Below are positions 57,006 through 64,000 of a stretch of DNA of 64,000 nucleotides, one piece after another. Positions within the stretch are counted from its first letter, which is position 1. Every line of letters starts with the position of its first letter. The stretch is taken from the NCBI RefSeq assembly GCF_001999325.1, contig NZ_MVAR01000005.1, positions 119,643-183,642 of the forward strand, read 5' to 3'. The notes below the pieces were generated by a model, which saw only the letters and a list, made by a program, of their open reading frames with translations, was not told the DNA's origin and ran no database searches. The position numbers and the translations under genes were made by a program. Origin of the DNA: Thioalkalivibrio versutus. GTDB taxonomy: Bacteria; Pseudomonadota; Gammaproteobacteria; Ectothiorhodospirales; Ectothiorhodospiraceae.

Positions 57006-57419
57006 TTAGCGGTCCGGGTGACAGACCCCATCGTCGCAGCGCGAGCGCCAGCGATAACGCGCAATCACGTTGTAGACGCGATCCATCAGCCAGACGATCG
57101 GGGGCAGGCGATGCAGCACACCGCCAAGCCAGCGGTAATATGGCAGGTGCCGCCAGACCAGCACGAAGGCCCAGGCGCCGCTGCGAATGCGCCCGTCGGC
57201 GCTTACGGCATGCATGCGCTGCATCGCACGATCCCAGGTAATCCCCCAGGCGTCGAGCGGTGTGGCATCGGCATGGATATCACGCCAATCGATCGCGCCC
57301 GCGGTGTCGAGCCGCTGGTAGTGGCCGATCTCGCGCCGGCAAAGCGGACAGCCGCCGTCGAAGAACACCACCGGTCGTCCCGGGGCCTCGGAATATTGGT
57401 CCTGGTGGTTTTCAGGCAT
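57006..57419 (-). CDS. DCC-family (DUF393) thiol-disulfide oxidoreductase-like protein
   Basis: This protein has about 137 residues. The DxxCxxC motif is in [20 protein letters not shown]. The usual DCC continuation [17 protein letters not shown] and the C-terminal [24 protein letters not shown] are present, the latter weakly hydrophobic. A Cys pair near the C-terminus (RCDDGVC) is an addition. Members are predicted redox proteins with a thioredoxin-like fold, without an established substrate. It overlaps the unknown upstream gene by 8 bp. Confidence 0.88.
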   Translation of the reverse strand: MPENHQDQYSEAPGRPVVFFDGGCPLCRREIGHYQRLDTAGAIDWRDIHADATPLDAWGITWDRAMQRMHAVSADGRIRSGAWAFVLVWRHLPYYRWLGGVLHRLPPIVWLMDRVYNVIARYRWRSRCDDGVCHPDR

Positions 57420-57741
57420 GCCCCACCGGCCCGGTCTGCTGGTGCCGGGCACCATCGAGGGATCTGAGCGCCCGCTCGACAACATCACGCGCCAGATCCT
57501 GGGTCATCTCGGGGTTGGCCGGGATCATCTCCGTGCGCACGGCCAGGGCCATTGCCAGCGCTTGCAGCACGTCGCCATTGCAGGTATCGCCCAGCACGCC
57601 GATCTCGCTGTCCAGCGTGTCGGTCAGGCGATCCAGCAACTGTTGCACCCGCACCGCGGAACCGGTCTCGGGATGCAGACGGAAGTCGAAGGACACGGCC
57701 TCGCCGCTCGGGGTGACATAGCGATAGGGCAATACATCCAT
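57412..57741 (-). CDS. Conserved small protein of unknown function
   Basis: This protein has 109 residues, acidic, without signal or membrane segment. The first third is beta-like (MDVLPYRYVTPSGEAVSFDF), and the rest helical with a Cys (GVLGDTCNGDVLQALAMALA) and a terminal helix LARDVVERALRSLDG. The start is well supported by AAGGAG 6 bp before the ATG; a longer frame from 57879 lacks support. It is the first gene of a compact operon with the DCC, DUF2256 and phosphatase genes. No family is recognised. Confidence 0.65.
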   Translation of the reverse strand: MDVLPYRYVTPSGEAVSFDFRLHPETGSAVRVQQLLDRLTDTLDSEIGVLGDTCNGDVLQALAMALAVRTEMIPANPEMTQDLARDVVERALRSLDGARHQQTGPVGHA

Positions 57742-57977
57742 GGCTCTCTCCTTCGCGAACGGTTGGCTTGTTAAGGCAAATTCCGGGGTCGTCCTCCTCA
57801 CCCCTTCGCCTTTGGGCCACGAAACGGCAAAACAGTTCGCCGCGCGTGCTTCCAGAAGAGAAGAAAGGGCACGCCCCATCCCGCCCGGCGAGCGCAGGCG
57901 TTATCCTTTCAGCCCATGAATCCCCGTCTCCGGACAGTCATCCACCCGCACGCCCACCGCCAAGAGGCGAGACCGTA

Positions 57978-58700
57978 GTGGCCACGCGCCGCAAGCGCCG
58001 CCCGCTCCGCCGGTTGCTCTACTGGACCGGCGGGCTGGTCGCGTTTCTGCTGGCGCTGGGGATCGGGGCAATGCTCGCCCTGGTGGTGCTCTTCGCCCGG
58101 GTCGACCCGCCCTACGGCATGGCCATGGTGGTGGCGACCGACTGGCAAACCGCCTCCAACCGGCGTCCGGACTGGCAACGCCTGGACGACCTGCCCCGCC
58201 ATCTGATGCTGGCGGTGATCGCAGCCGAGGACCAGCACTTCCCCAACCACCGCGGCTTCGACTGGGGCTCGGTGCGCCAGGCGCTCAGCGATCATGCACG
58301 CGGCGGGCGCCTGCGCGGAGCCAGCACCATCAGCCAGCAAACCGCGAAAAACCTCTTTCTTTGGCACGGCCGCTCCTGGGCACGCAAGACGCTGGAGGCC
58401 GGGTTCACCTTCGGCATGGAGACCCTCTGGCCGAAGCGGCGCATCCTCGAGATCTATCTCAACCTGGCGGAATGGGGTCCCGGCGTTTACGGCATCGAGA
58501 ACGCCGCCCAACACTACTTCGGGATCTCCGCCACCGAGCTCGATCGCCACCAGTCCGCGCGCCTGGCCGCCATCCTGCCCAGCCCCGGCCGCATGAACCC
58601 GGTCCGCCCGGGACCCAACCTTGACCGGCGGATCGTCTGGGTCGAGCAGCAGATGGCCCAGCTCGGCATCGCCTGGCTGGATCCGATGCTGCTGGAATAA
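57978..58700 (+). CDS. mtgA: Monofunctional peptidoglycan glycosyltransferase MtgA
   Basis: This protein has about 240 residues. It has a basic N-terminus (RRKRRPLRRLLYW), one membrane helix (LVAFLLALGIGAMLALVVLFA) and the GT51 motifs AAEDQHFPNHRGFDWGSV with the catalytic Glu, GASTISQQTAKNLFLW, RKTLEAGFTFGMETLW and RILEIYLNLAEWGPGVYGIE. It polymerises lipid II. The start is a GTG at 57978 with AGAGGCGA upstream; the longer frame from 57768 would add unrelated residues. It is a second lipid II polymerase besides the PBP at 6020-8374. Confidence 0.95.
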   Translation: MATRRKRRPLRRLLYWTGGLVAFLLALGIGAMLALVVLFARVDPPYGMAMVVATDWQTASNRRPDWQRLDDLPRHLMLAVIAAEDQHFPNHRGFDWGSVRQALSDHARGGRLRGASTISQQTAKNLFLWHGRSWARKTLEAGFTFGMETLWPKRRILEIYLNLAEWGPGVYGIENAAQHYFGISATELDRHQSARLAAILPSPGRMNPVRPGPNLDRRIVWVEQQMAQLGIAWLDPMLLE

Positions 58701-58818
58701 AGCCTGTGCGCAGGCCACCGAAATTGTGGCACGGAACTTCCAGCCTTTAGACTGCCTCGGACTGACTGACCGTACCGGGGGCTCGCAAGGATGTCCCTCC
58801 CAGACATGGAGGTTTGCC

Positions 58819-61131
58819 GTGACCCATCTGCGCGCGCCGCGTATCGACTTCTCCCGCCTGCTGGTGCTTTTCGCGCTCCTACTGATCCAGCCCCTCGGGG
58901 CCGCGTCCGCACAGGGCACCGGTCAGCAGGATTCCGGCAGCGATCTGCGCCAGATGCTCATCGACGCACTGGAGAACGAGGAGGCCCGCGAAGACTTGCT
59001 CGAGGCCCTGCGCTCCGGCGACGGCTCCAGCGCGGAGGACGCCGCCACGGATGACCTGCCGGTCGAAACCGGCGACAGCGAATCCGTGGCGCGCCAGATT
59101 GCCCAGCTCACCCAGTCGCTGGCCGAAGGCACCGTGGCCGAGGTCCGGGCCCTGAACGACATCGCAGTGGATATCGCCGAGCGCGTGCGCGGAGTCGAGC
59201 CCACCGTGTTCGGGCTGGCGGTACTGGATCTCGCCTTCGTCATCGTGTTCACCGTGGTGGTGTTCCTGATACTGCGAAGGCTGGGCGCACCGTTGTTCAC
59301 CCGACTTGATCGCTGGGCCTTGAATGCGGCCGAGCATATGCGGCTCATGCGGGCGCTACCGGCCGTGGTCCTGGCCGCGGCGATCGACTTCCTCGTCGTG
59401 ATCCTCGCCTGGCTGGCCGGCTATGCACTGGCGCTGTTCGTGCTGGGCGACTCGGGCGAGATGAACACCCGGCACTCGCTGTTCCTGAACGCATTCCTGC
59501 TGATCGAGGTGACCAAGGCGGCCCTGCGCCTGATCTTCGCCACTCGCTACCACGGCCTGCGCCTGCTGCCGATGGCCGGGGACGAGGCCGCTTACTGGAA
59601 CGCCTGGCTGGCCCGCATCGTGGGGTATATCGGCTACGGCCTGTTGCTGCTGGTCCCGATCACCAACAACCAGATCTCCTCCGAGGCGGGGCGCTCGTTG
59701 GGGCTGATCGTGATGCTAACGGCCTTCCTCTACGCCGCCGTGATCATCCTGCAGAACCGCACCCGGGTGCATGACCGCCTGATCAGGTTGGCCAACAGGG
59801 CGCAGTACGCCTTCACCCGCATCGTGATCTCGTTGCTGGCGAACTTCTGGCACTGGATCGCCCTGATCTACTTCCTGGCCCTGGCCGTGGTCAGCATCAC
59901 CCGGCCGGAAGATGCGCTCCCCTTCATGGCCAAGGCGACCGGACAGACCCTGCTCGCCATCTTCGTGGGCATCTTCGTCGCCAACCTGCTGACCCAGTTG
60001 ATCGGCCGCCGGATTCGGGTGCCCGAAGAGACCCGGGAGAAGTTCCCGTCGCTGGAGCTGCGCCTGAACTCCTACATCCCCAATGCGCTGAAGGTGATGC
60101 GTCTGGTGATCCTGCTGGTCGTGCTGGCCGTGGTCGCGGATGCCTGGGGTGCGTTCAGTCTGACCACATGGCTGGCCTCGGATATGGGCATGGCGGTGCT
60201 GGGCACCGCGATCTCGGTGGCGCTGATCCTGCTGGGCGTGCTGGCCATCTGGCTGGTCTTTGCCAGCTGGGTCGAGCACCGCATGAACCCGAACACCGGT
60301 GGCGGCGGGCCGACCGCCCGCGAGACCACCCTGCTGACGATCTTCCGCAACGCCATGGCCATCGTGCTGATCGTGATGACCACCATGATCGTGCTCGCCG
60401 AGATCGGCGTGAACATCGGCCCGCTACTGGCCGGTGCCGGTGTCCTCGGCCTGGCGATCGGTTTCGGGGCGCAAAAACTGGTGCAGGACGTGATCACCGG
60501 CGTCTTCATCCAGCTGGAGAACGCCATCAACGTCGGCGACATCGTCACGGTGGCCGGCACCACGGGCGTGGTGGAACGCCTGACCATCCGTTCGCTCGGC
60601 GTACGCGACCTCTCCGGGACCTACCACCTGATCCCGTTCTCGTCGGTGGATGCGGTCGCGAACTACATGCGCGAGTTCGCCTACCACGTCGGCGAATACG
60701 GCGTCGCCTATCGCGAGGACATCGACGAGGTCATCGTGCGCCTGCGCGAGGCCTTCAAGGAACTCCAGCAGGATCCCGACCAGGGACCCAACATCCTCGA
60801 CGAGATGGAGGTGCACGGTGTCACCGCACTGGCCGACAGCTCGGTCAACGTGCGGGTCCGGATCAAGACCCTGCCGGGCACCCAGTTCGGCCTGGGCCGC
60901 GCGTTCAACCGCCTGGTCAAGAAGCACTTCGACGCCGCCGGCATCGAGATCCCGTTCCCGCACCAGACCATCTACTTCGGTCAGGAGAAGGACGGCGGCG
61001 CCCCGGCAGCCAATCTACGGCTTCTGCAGGAGAAACCCGCCAACGAGCAGGATGGCGACGACTACTCGGATGACCGGCGGGCGCGCCCAAATCCGAAGCA
61101 CAAGGGCGACTACGACGAGGCCGACGACTGA
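58819..61131 (+). CDS. Large MscS-family mechanosensitive channel
   Basis: This protein has about 770 residues from a GTG at 58819, with a perfect GGAGG 6 bp before it. A signal peptide (RLLVLFALLLIQPLGAASA) leads to a periplasmic acidic region, then roughly nine to eleven membrane segments. The MscS pore/beta domain begins near residue 535 (GAGVLGLAIGFGAQKLVQDV, LENAINVGDIVTVAGTTGVV). The alpha/beta cytoplasmic vestibule follows, then a charged tail (DDYSDDRRARPNPKHKGD). It is closest in layout to YbiO or YnaI-type channels. It probably relieves osmotic downshock. It is separated from the next gene by about 150 bp in which nothing distinct is seen. Confidence 0.92.
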   Translation: MTHLRAPRIDFSRLLVLFALLLIQPLGAASAQGTGQQDSGSDLRQMLIDALENEEAREDLLEALRSGDGSSAEDAATDDLPVETGDSESVARQIAQLTQSLAEGTVAEVRALNDIAVDIAERVRGVEPTVFGLAVLDLAFVIVFTVVVFLILRRLGAPLFTRLDRWALNAAEHMRLMRALPAVVLAAAIDFLVVILAWLAGYALALFVLGDSGEMNTRHSLFLNAFLLIEVTKAALRLIFATRYHGLRLLPMAGDEAAYWNAWLARIVGYIGYGLLLLVPITNNQISSEAGRSLGLIVMLTAFLYAAVIILQNRTRVHDRLIRLANRAQYAFTRIVISLLANFWHWIALIYFLALAVVSITRPEDALPFMAKATGQTLLAIFVGIFVANLLTQLIGRRIRVPEETREKFPSLELRLNSYIPNALKVMRLVILLVVLAVVADAWGAFSLTTWLASDMGMAVLGTAISVALILLGVLAIWLVFASWVEHRMNPNTGGGGPTARETTLLTIFRNAMAIVLIVMTTMIVLAEIGVNIGPLLAGAGVLGLAIGFGAQKLVQDVITGVFIQLENAINVGDIVTVAGTTGVVERLTIRSLGVRDLSGTYHLIPFSSVDAVANYMREFAYHVGEYGVAYREDIDEVIVRLREAFKELQQDPDQGPNILDEMEVHGVTALADSSVNVRVRIKTLPGTQFGLGRAFNRLVKKHFDAAGIEIPFPHQTIYFGQEKDGGAPAANLRLLQEKPANEQDGDDYSDDRRARPNPKHKGDYDEADD

Positions 61132-61278
61132 AGCGCTTGTCCGTGAGCGGGGCGCGCACTCGAATCCCCCCTGCCGCGGCAACTCCCGGGCAGGGGCTTC
61201 GCGGGCGACCCCGCTCCCAAGGCCCCAGGGAGACGCTGGCTCTTTCCGACGGCTCGGGCTTCGGGAGATCATGAGCGC

Positions 61279-61965
61279 ATGCGTCTCCTGATCCTGCTTG
61301 TGCCTCTGCTCCTGCTCGCTGCCTGGACACCCGGCTGGTGGGTCCGCCACACCATGAAGAAATACCACCGCCCGGCGGACCGCTACGATGGCACCGGCGC
61401 GGAGCTGGCGCGCGAGCTGCTGGACCGCCACGGACTGCACAAGGTCCAGGTGGAAACCACGAAGGACGGCGATCACTACGACCCTGCCTCGCGCACCGTA
61501 CGCCTGTCACCGGAGAACCACGACGGCCACTCGCTGACGGCGATTACCGTGGCCGCCCACGAGGTCGGCCACGCCGTACAGCACGCCCAGGGCTATGCGC
61601 CACTGCGCATGCGCAGCACGCTGGTCGGAATGACGCGCTACGGCCAGCAAATCGGCGCCTGGCTACTGGTCGCCATTCCGTTCATTACACTACTGGCGCG
61701 ACACCCGGCGCCGGGGATCCTGTTCTTCCTGGCCGGGGTGCTGTCCATGGGTCTGGCCGCACTGGTCCACTTCGTCACCCTGCCCACCGAGTTCGACGCC
61801 AGCTTCCGCCGTGCCATGCCGATGCTGCGCGAGGGCAACTACCTGCACCCGCCCGACTACCCACATGCCGAACGCATCCTGAAGGCGGCGGCCTATACCT
61901 ACCTGTCGCAGTCGCTGATGAGCCTGCTGAACATCGCCTCGTGGTTCCGGTACCTGCGCCGATGA
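61279..61965 (+). CDS. YugP-family membrane zinc metallopeptidase
   Basis: This 228-residue protein has an N-terminal helix (LLILLVPLLLLAAWTPGWWV). The HExxH motif is in AITVAAHEVGHAVQHAQGY, and it has two further helices (GAWLLVAIPFITLLA and GILFFLAGVLSMGLAALVHF). A third metal ligand, probably Glu, comes in LPTEFDASFRRAM. These features match the Zn_peptidase_2 (YugP) family, whose substrates are unknown. It overlaps the methyltransferase gene by 4 bp, so the three genes ending with the MOSC protein form one operon. Confidence 0.88.
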   Translation: MRLLILLVPLLLLAAWTPGWWVRHTMKKYHRPADRYDGTGAELARELLDRHGLHKVQVETTKDGDHYDPASRTVRLSPENHDGHSLTAITVAAHEVGHAVQHAQGYAPLRMRSTLVGMTRYGQQIGAWLLVAIPFITLLARHPAPGILFFLAGVLSMGLAALVHFVTLPTEFDASFRRAMPMLREGNYLHPPDYPHAERILKAAAYTYLSQSLMSLLNIASWFRYLRR

Positions 61966-62642
61966 CCGTTCCCGCCCCGGACGCCTGCCCGTTGTGCGGG
62001 CAGTCCACCCGGCCGTTTCACCACCGCGGCATCGGCGACGCCTCGCCCGGAGACTATCGCCGCTGTCAGCACTGCGGCGTGATCGCGCTGGAACGCAACG
62101 CCTGGCCCCGCCGCGAGGTGGAGCGGGCGTATTACCGAACCCACGAGAACCGGCCGGATGATCCCGGCTACCGCGCCCATCTGCAGCGACTGATCGAACC
62201 ATTGGTCAAGGCGCGGCCACCCCCGGCCCACGGACTCGACTGGGGTTGCGGTCCGCAACCCGTGCTCGCCGGGTTGCTACAAGACCGGGGCTACACGATG
62301 GCGTTCTGGGACCCGGCCTTTACCCCCGCACAACCCGATCCGCCCGGCGACGGCTGGGACATCCTTACCTGCACCGAGGTCCTGGAACACCTGCACACGC
62401 CCCTGAACACGCTGGGAACCATGGTCGCGGGCCTGCGCCCCGGCGGGGTCCTGGCGGTGATGACCGAATGGCCCCCTGCGGCGGCCGGCTTTCGTCGCTG
62501 GCACTATCGCCGCGACCCCACCCATGTCGCCTTCTACGGCCCGGCCACACTCCAGTGGATTGCCACCCGCCTGGGAGGCACACTGGACCTGCCTGCCCCC
62601 GATATAGCCCTGTTCAGCCGCACAGGAGACCTCCCGCAATGA
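61962..62642 (+). CDS. SAM-dependent methyltransferase with N-terminal zinc ribbon
   Basis: This protein has about 226 residues. A four-Cys zinc ribbon leads (CPLCGQSTRPF then RRCQHCGVIAL), then a class I methyltransferase with GLDWGCGPQPVLAGLLQDRG as the SAM-binding loop and LTCTEVLEHLHTPLNTL as motif II/III. Such ribbon-methyltransferase fusions include sugar and natural-product methyltransferases; no substrate can be named. It is coupled on both sides by ATGA overlaps to the metallopeptidase and the MOSC gene. Confidence 0.85.
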   Translation: MTVPAPDACPLCGQSTRPFHHRGIGDASPGDYRRCQHCGVIALERNAWPRREVERAYYRTHENRPDDPGYRAHLQRLIEPLVKARPPPAHGLDWGCGPQPVLAGLLQDRGYTMAFWDPAFTPAQPDPPGDGWDILTCTEVLEHLHTPLNTLGTMVAGLRPGGVLAVMTEWPPAAAGFRRWHYRRDPTHVAFYGPATLQWIATRLGGTLDLPAPDIALFSRTGDLPQ

Positions 62643-63154
62643 TCCACCGACTGCGTGCCTGGCGTCCGGAATGGTTCGGTCTGCCCGTCGCGCACCTGCA
62701 GGCAATCCACGTCTGTGCCGCGGCTGGCGACCCGATGGATTCGATCGAGTCCATCGAGGCCATCGCCGGCAGCGGACTCCGGGGCGACCGCTACGCCACC
62801 CATCGCGGGCACTGGCATGCGGTCGAGAGCTGCCCGGTCACACTGATCACTGCCCCGGAACTGCAACGGGCGTCACAGCGCCGCGGCCGCCCGATCGCCC
62901 CCGGGGAACATCGCCGCAACCTCGTGGTCTCCGACTGGTACCGCATACCCCGCCAGAGTGGCTTTCTTCGGATCGGAGAGGCGGTCCTGAAGATCGGACG
63001 GCCACGCCCGCCCTGTGGGTATCTCAACCAGCTAGTGGGCGACAACCTCGCGCGAGCCCTCGGTCTCGACAGCGGGATTTGCCTTGAAGTCGCGCATTCC
63101 GGGATCCTTCGCGTCGGCGACCGGGTGAGCTGGCACCCGGGCGGTCCCGCATGA
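62639..63154 (+). CDS. MOSC-domain protein
   Basis: This protein has about 171 residues. It shows the MOSC-fold pattern GLRGDRYATHRGHWHAVES, GEHRRNLVVSDWYRI, a beta barrel and the conserved cysteine in GRPRPPCGYLNQLVGDNLAR. It ends GILRVGDRVSW. MOSC domains handle sulfur or molybdenum-cofactor chemistry (molybdenum cofactor sulfurase C-terminus, YiiM, YcbX). It stands alone and lacks the N-terminal barrel of YcbX. Function here may be reduction or transfer of oxidised nitrogen or sulfur compounds, but this is inference. It is the last gene of the three-gene operon. Confidence 0.86.
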   Translation: MIHRLRAWRPEWFGLPVAHLQAIHVCAAAGDPMDSIESIEAIAGSGLRGDRYATHRGHWHAVESCPVTLITAPELQRASQRRGRPIAPGEHRRNLVVSDWYRIPRQSGFLRIGEAVLKIGRPRPPCGYLNQLVGDNLARALGLDSGICLEVAHSGILRVGDRVSWHPGGPA

Positions 63155-63227
63155 TTCGGCCACGCTTGTTAAGCTGGGGTTAAGTGCCATTGACTACGAT
63201 ATACGTGTATTCACAAGGAGAAACTTT

Positions 63228-63818
63228 ATGAAGATTCGTTCCCAGTCCCTCGCCGGACTGATTGCCGCCGCCGCGCTCGCGCTGGCCAGCCCACTCGCCA
63301 TCGCCCAGGGCATGGGCCAGGGGCAAGGTCAGGGCGGCATGGGCATGCAGGGTGGCCAGGGCGGCAACCCGCAGATGGAGATGCAGCAGCTCCAGCAGAC
63401 CCTCGCCGAGACCCAGCAGCAGGCCATCGAGAACAACCCCCAGTTGGAACAGAAGGGTGAAGAACTGGAGAACCTGGTGCTGGACAAGATGGAGGCCGCC
63501 GGCTACCAGCCGCGCCGGGATCTGGAGACCCTCGAATCAGCCGAAGAGCAGCTGCGCGACCCCGATCTGAGCGCGGAGCAACGTCAGGAAGTCATTCAGT
63601 CCGAAGACGTGCAGCAGGCGCAGATGAACCTGCAGGAAGCACAGCAGGCCGTCGCGGAAGACCAGGAAATTCGCCAGGCGCAGGAATCCCTGCGTGAAGA
63701 CCTGATGGCCGCCATGCGCCAGGAGAACGCCGATATCGACGACGTGATCGAGCGCATGCAGCAAATGCAGCAACAGATGCAGCAGCAACAGGGTGGTCAG
63801 GGCGGCATGATGCGCTAA
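63228..63818 (+). CDS. Exported Gln/Met/Gly-rich protein of unknown function
   Basis: This 196-residue protein has a signal peptide (LIAAAALALASPLAIAQ). The mature protein is low-complexity: GMGQGQGQGGMGMQGGQGG near the start, a helical Glu/Gln-rich centre (LESAEEQLRDPDLSAEQRQEV), and a Gln/Met tail (MQQMQQQMQQQQGGQGG) of coiled-coil character. Methionines clustered at both ends could bind copper(I) or simply reflect the repeats. The start has AAGGAG 7 bp upstream, and a terminator follows. Homology is not recognisable by eye. Confidence 0.75.
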   Translation: MKIRSQSLAGLIAAAALALASPLAIAQGMGQGQGQGGMGMQGGQGGNPQMEMQQLQQTLAETQQQAIENNPQLEQKGEELENLVLDKMEAAGYQPRRDLETLESAEEQLRDPDLSAEQRQEVIQSEDVQQAQMNLQEAQQAVAEDQEIRQAQESLREDLMAAMRQENADIDDVIERMQQMQQQMQQQQGGQGGMMR

Positions 63819-63843
63819 TCGCGCAACCAGCCCGGTAACAAAG

Positions 63844-63876
63844 AAAGCCCGGCCCCTGCAAAGGGACCGGGCTTTT
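63844..63876 (+). terminator. Terminator after the Gln/Met-rich gene
   Basis: AAAGCCCGG and CCGGGCTTT flank a short GC-containing interior, followed by TTTT. It lies 25 bp beyond the stop and can also serve the convergent minus-strand gene at the window edge. Confidence 0.85.
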
Positions 63877-63896
63877 TTCATGTCCGGGCCGGACCG

Positions 63897-64000
63897 TCAG
63901 TCGAGGCGACCCGTCTCCTGCGCCAGCGCACGCAGCGCCTCGGTCTGTCCATCGGGCAGCTGGTTCCAGCCAAAGCGCCAGCTCCAGTTGCCGTTACCAA
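63897..64000 (-). CDS. malQ: C-terminal end of a probable 4-alpha-glucanotransferase (MalQ)
   Basis: The last 34 residues of a minus-strand gene are visible: GNGNWSWRFGWNQLPDG, then an Ala/Leu-rich helix and LAQETGRLD. The GNWSWRF motif is typical of the end of MalQ-type amylomaltases. The rest lies outside the window, so this assignment is tentative; another glycoside hydrolase with a similar end is possible. Confidence 0.5.
   Translation of the reverse strand, partial: GNGNWSWRFGWNQLPDGQTEALRALAQETGRLD

Overview
The window is a GC-rich, densely packed stretch of a gammaproteobacterial chromosome. The block leuC-leuD-leuB-asd-fimV-truA-trpF-trpB-trpA-accD-folC-SPOR-cvpA-purF is the gene order known from Pseudomonas-like gammaproteobacteria. 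The acidic proteins, DUF302 and DUF3365 proteins and general gene style suggest an Ectothiorhodospiraceae-type (Thioalkalivibrio-like) chemolithotroph. That placement is inferred from gene content and was not tested by a search. No prophage, transposase, CRISPR array or replication origin was seen.

Layout. Positions 1-1720 hold the end of an Smr-domain gene, a monoheme c-type sensor/cytochrome and a stand-alone LOV photoreceptor. From 1726 to 8374 (minus) there is an overlapping run mrcB, TPR lipoprotein, yoaA-type helicase, tsaB and truD. From 8515 to 12142 (plus) come a kinase-like fusion and three exported proteins. From 12258 to 17704 (minus) lies queA-tgt-yajC-secD-secF, followed by tRNA-Leu and tRNA-Thr on the plus strand. 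From 18091 to 23371 (minus) there are an RDD protein, tadA, a glutathione peroxidase and a four-gene Mla-type lipid transporter. From 23496 to 27489 (plus) is a MoxR/DUF58/transglutaminase operon. iscR, with two well-formed candidate IscR operators, ends that part.

From 28447 to 46012 almost everything is on the minus strand: an L,D-transpeptidase, purine (purF), tryptophan (trpFBA), fatty acid (accD), folate (folC), diaminopimelate/threonine (asd) and leucine (leuCDB) biosynthesis, tRNA modification (truA) and the polar organiser fimV. leuC and leuD are enclosed by two inverted copies of a 178-179 bp non-coding repeat, with a related shorter copy beside one of them. A divergent LysR gene sits next to leuC.

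From 47382 onward the content is accessory: the arsenate-resistance pair GAPDH-arsJ, tspO, a complete tripartite RND efflux operon, a tightly packed small-protein operon (a phosphatase, a DUF2256 zinc protein, a DCC thiol protein and an unknown), mtgA, a large MscS channel, a Zn-peptidase/methyltransferase/MOSC operon, a Gln/Met-rich exported protein and the tail of a probable malQ.

Most genes are housekeeping. The observations most worth a second look are the short LOV protein with an intact flavin pocket, the inverted repeats bracketing leuCD, the tandem IscR operators, the ArsJ pair without visible ars genes, and several exported or membrane proteins of unknown function.
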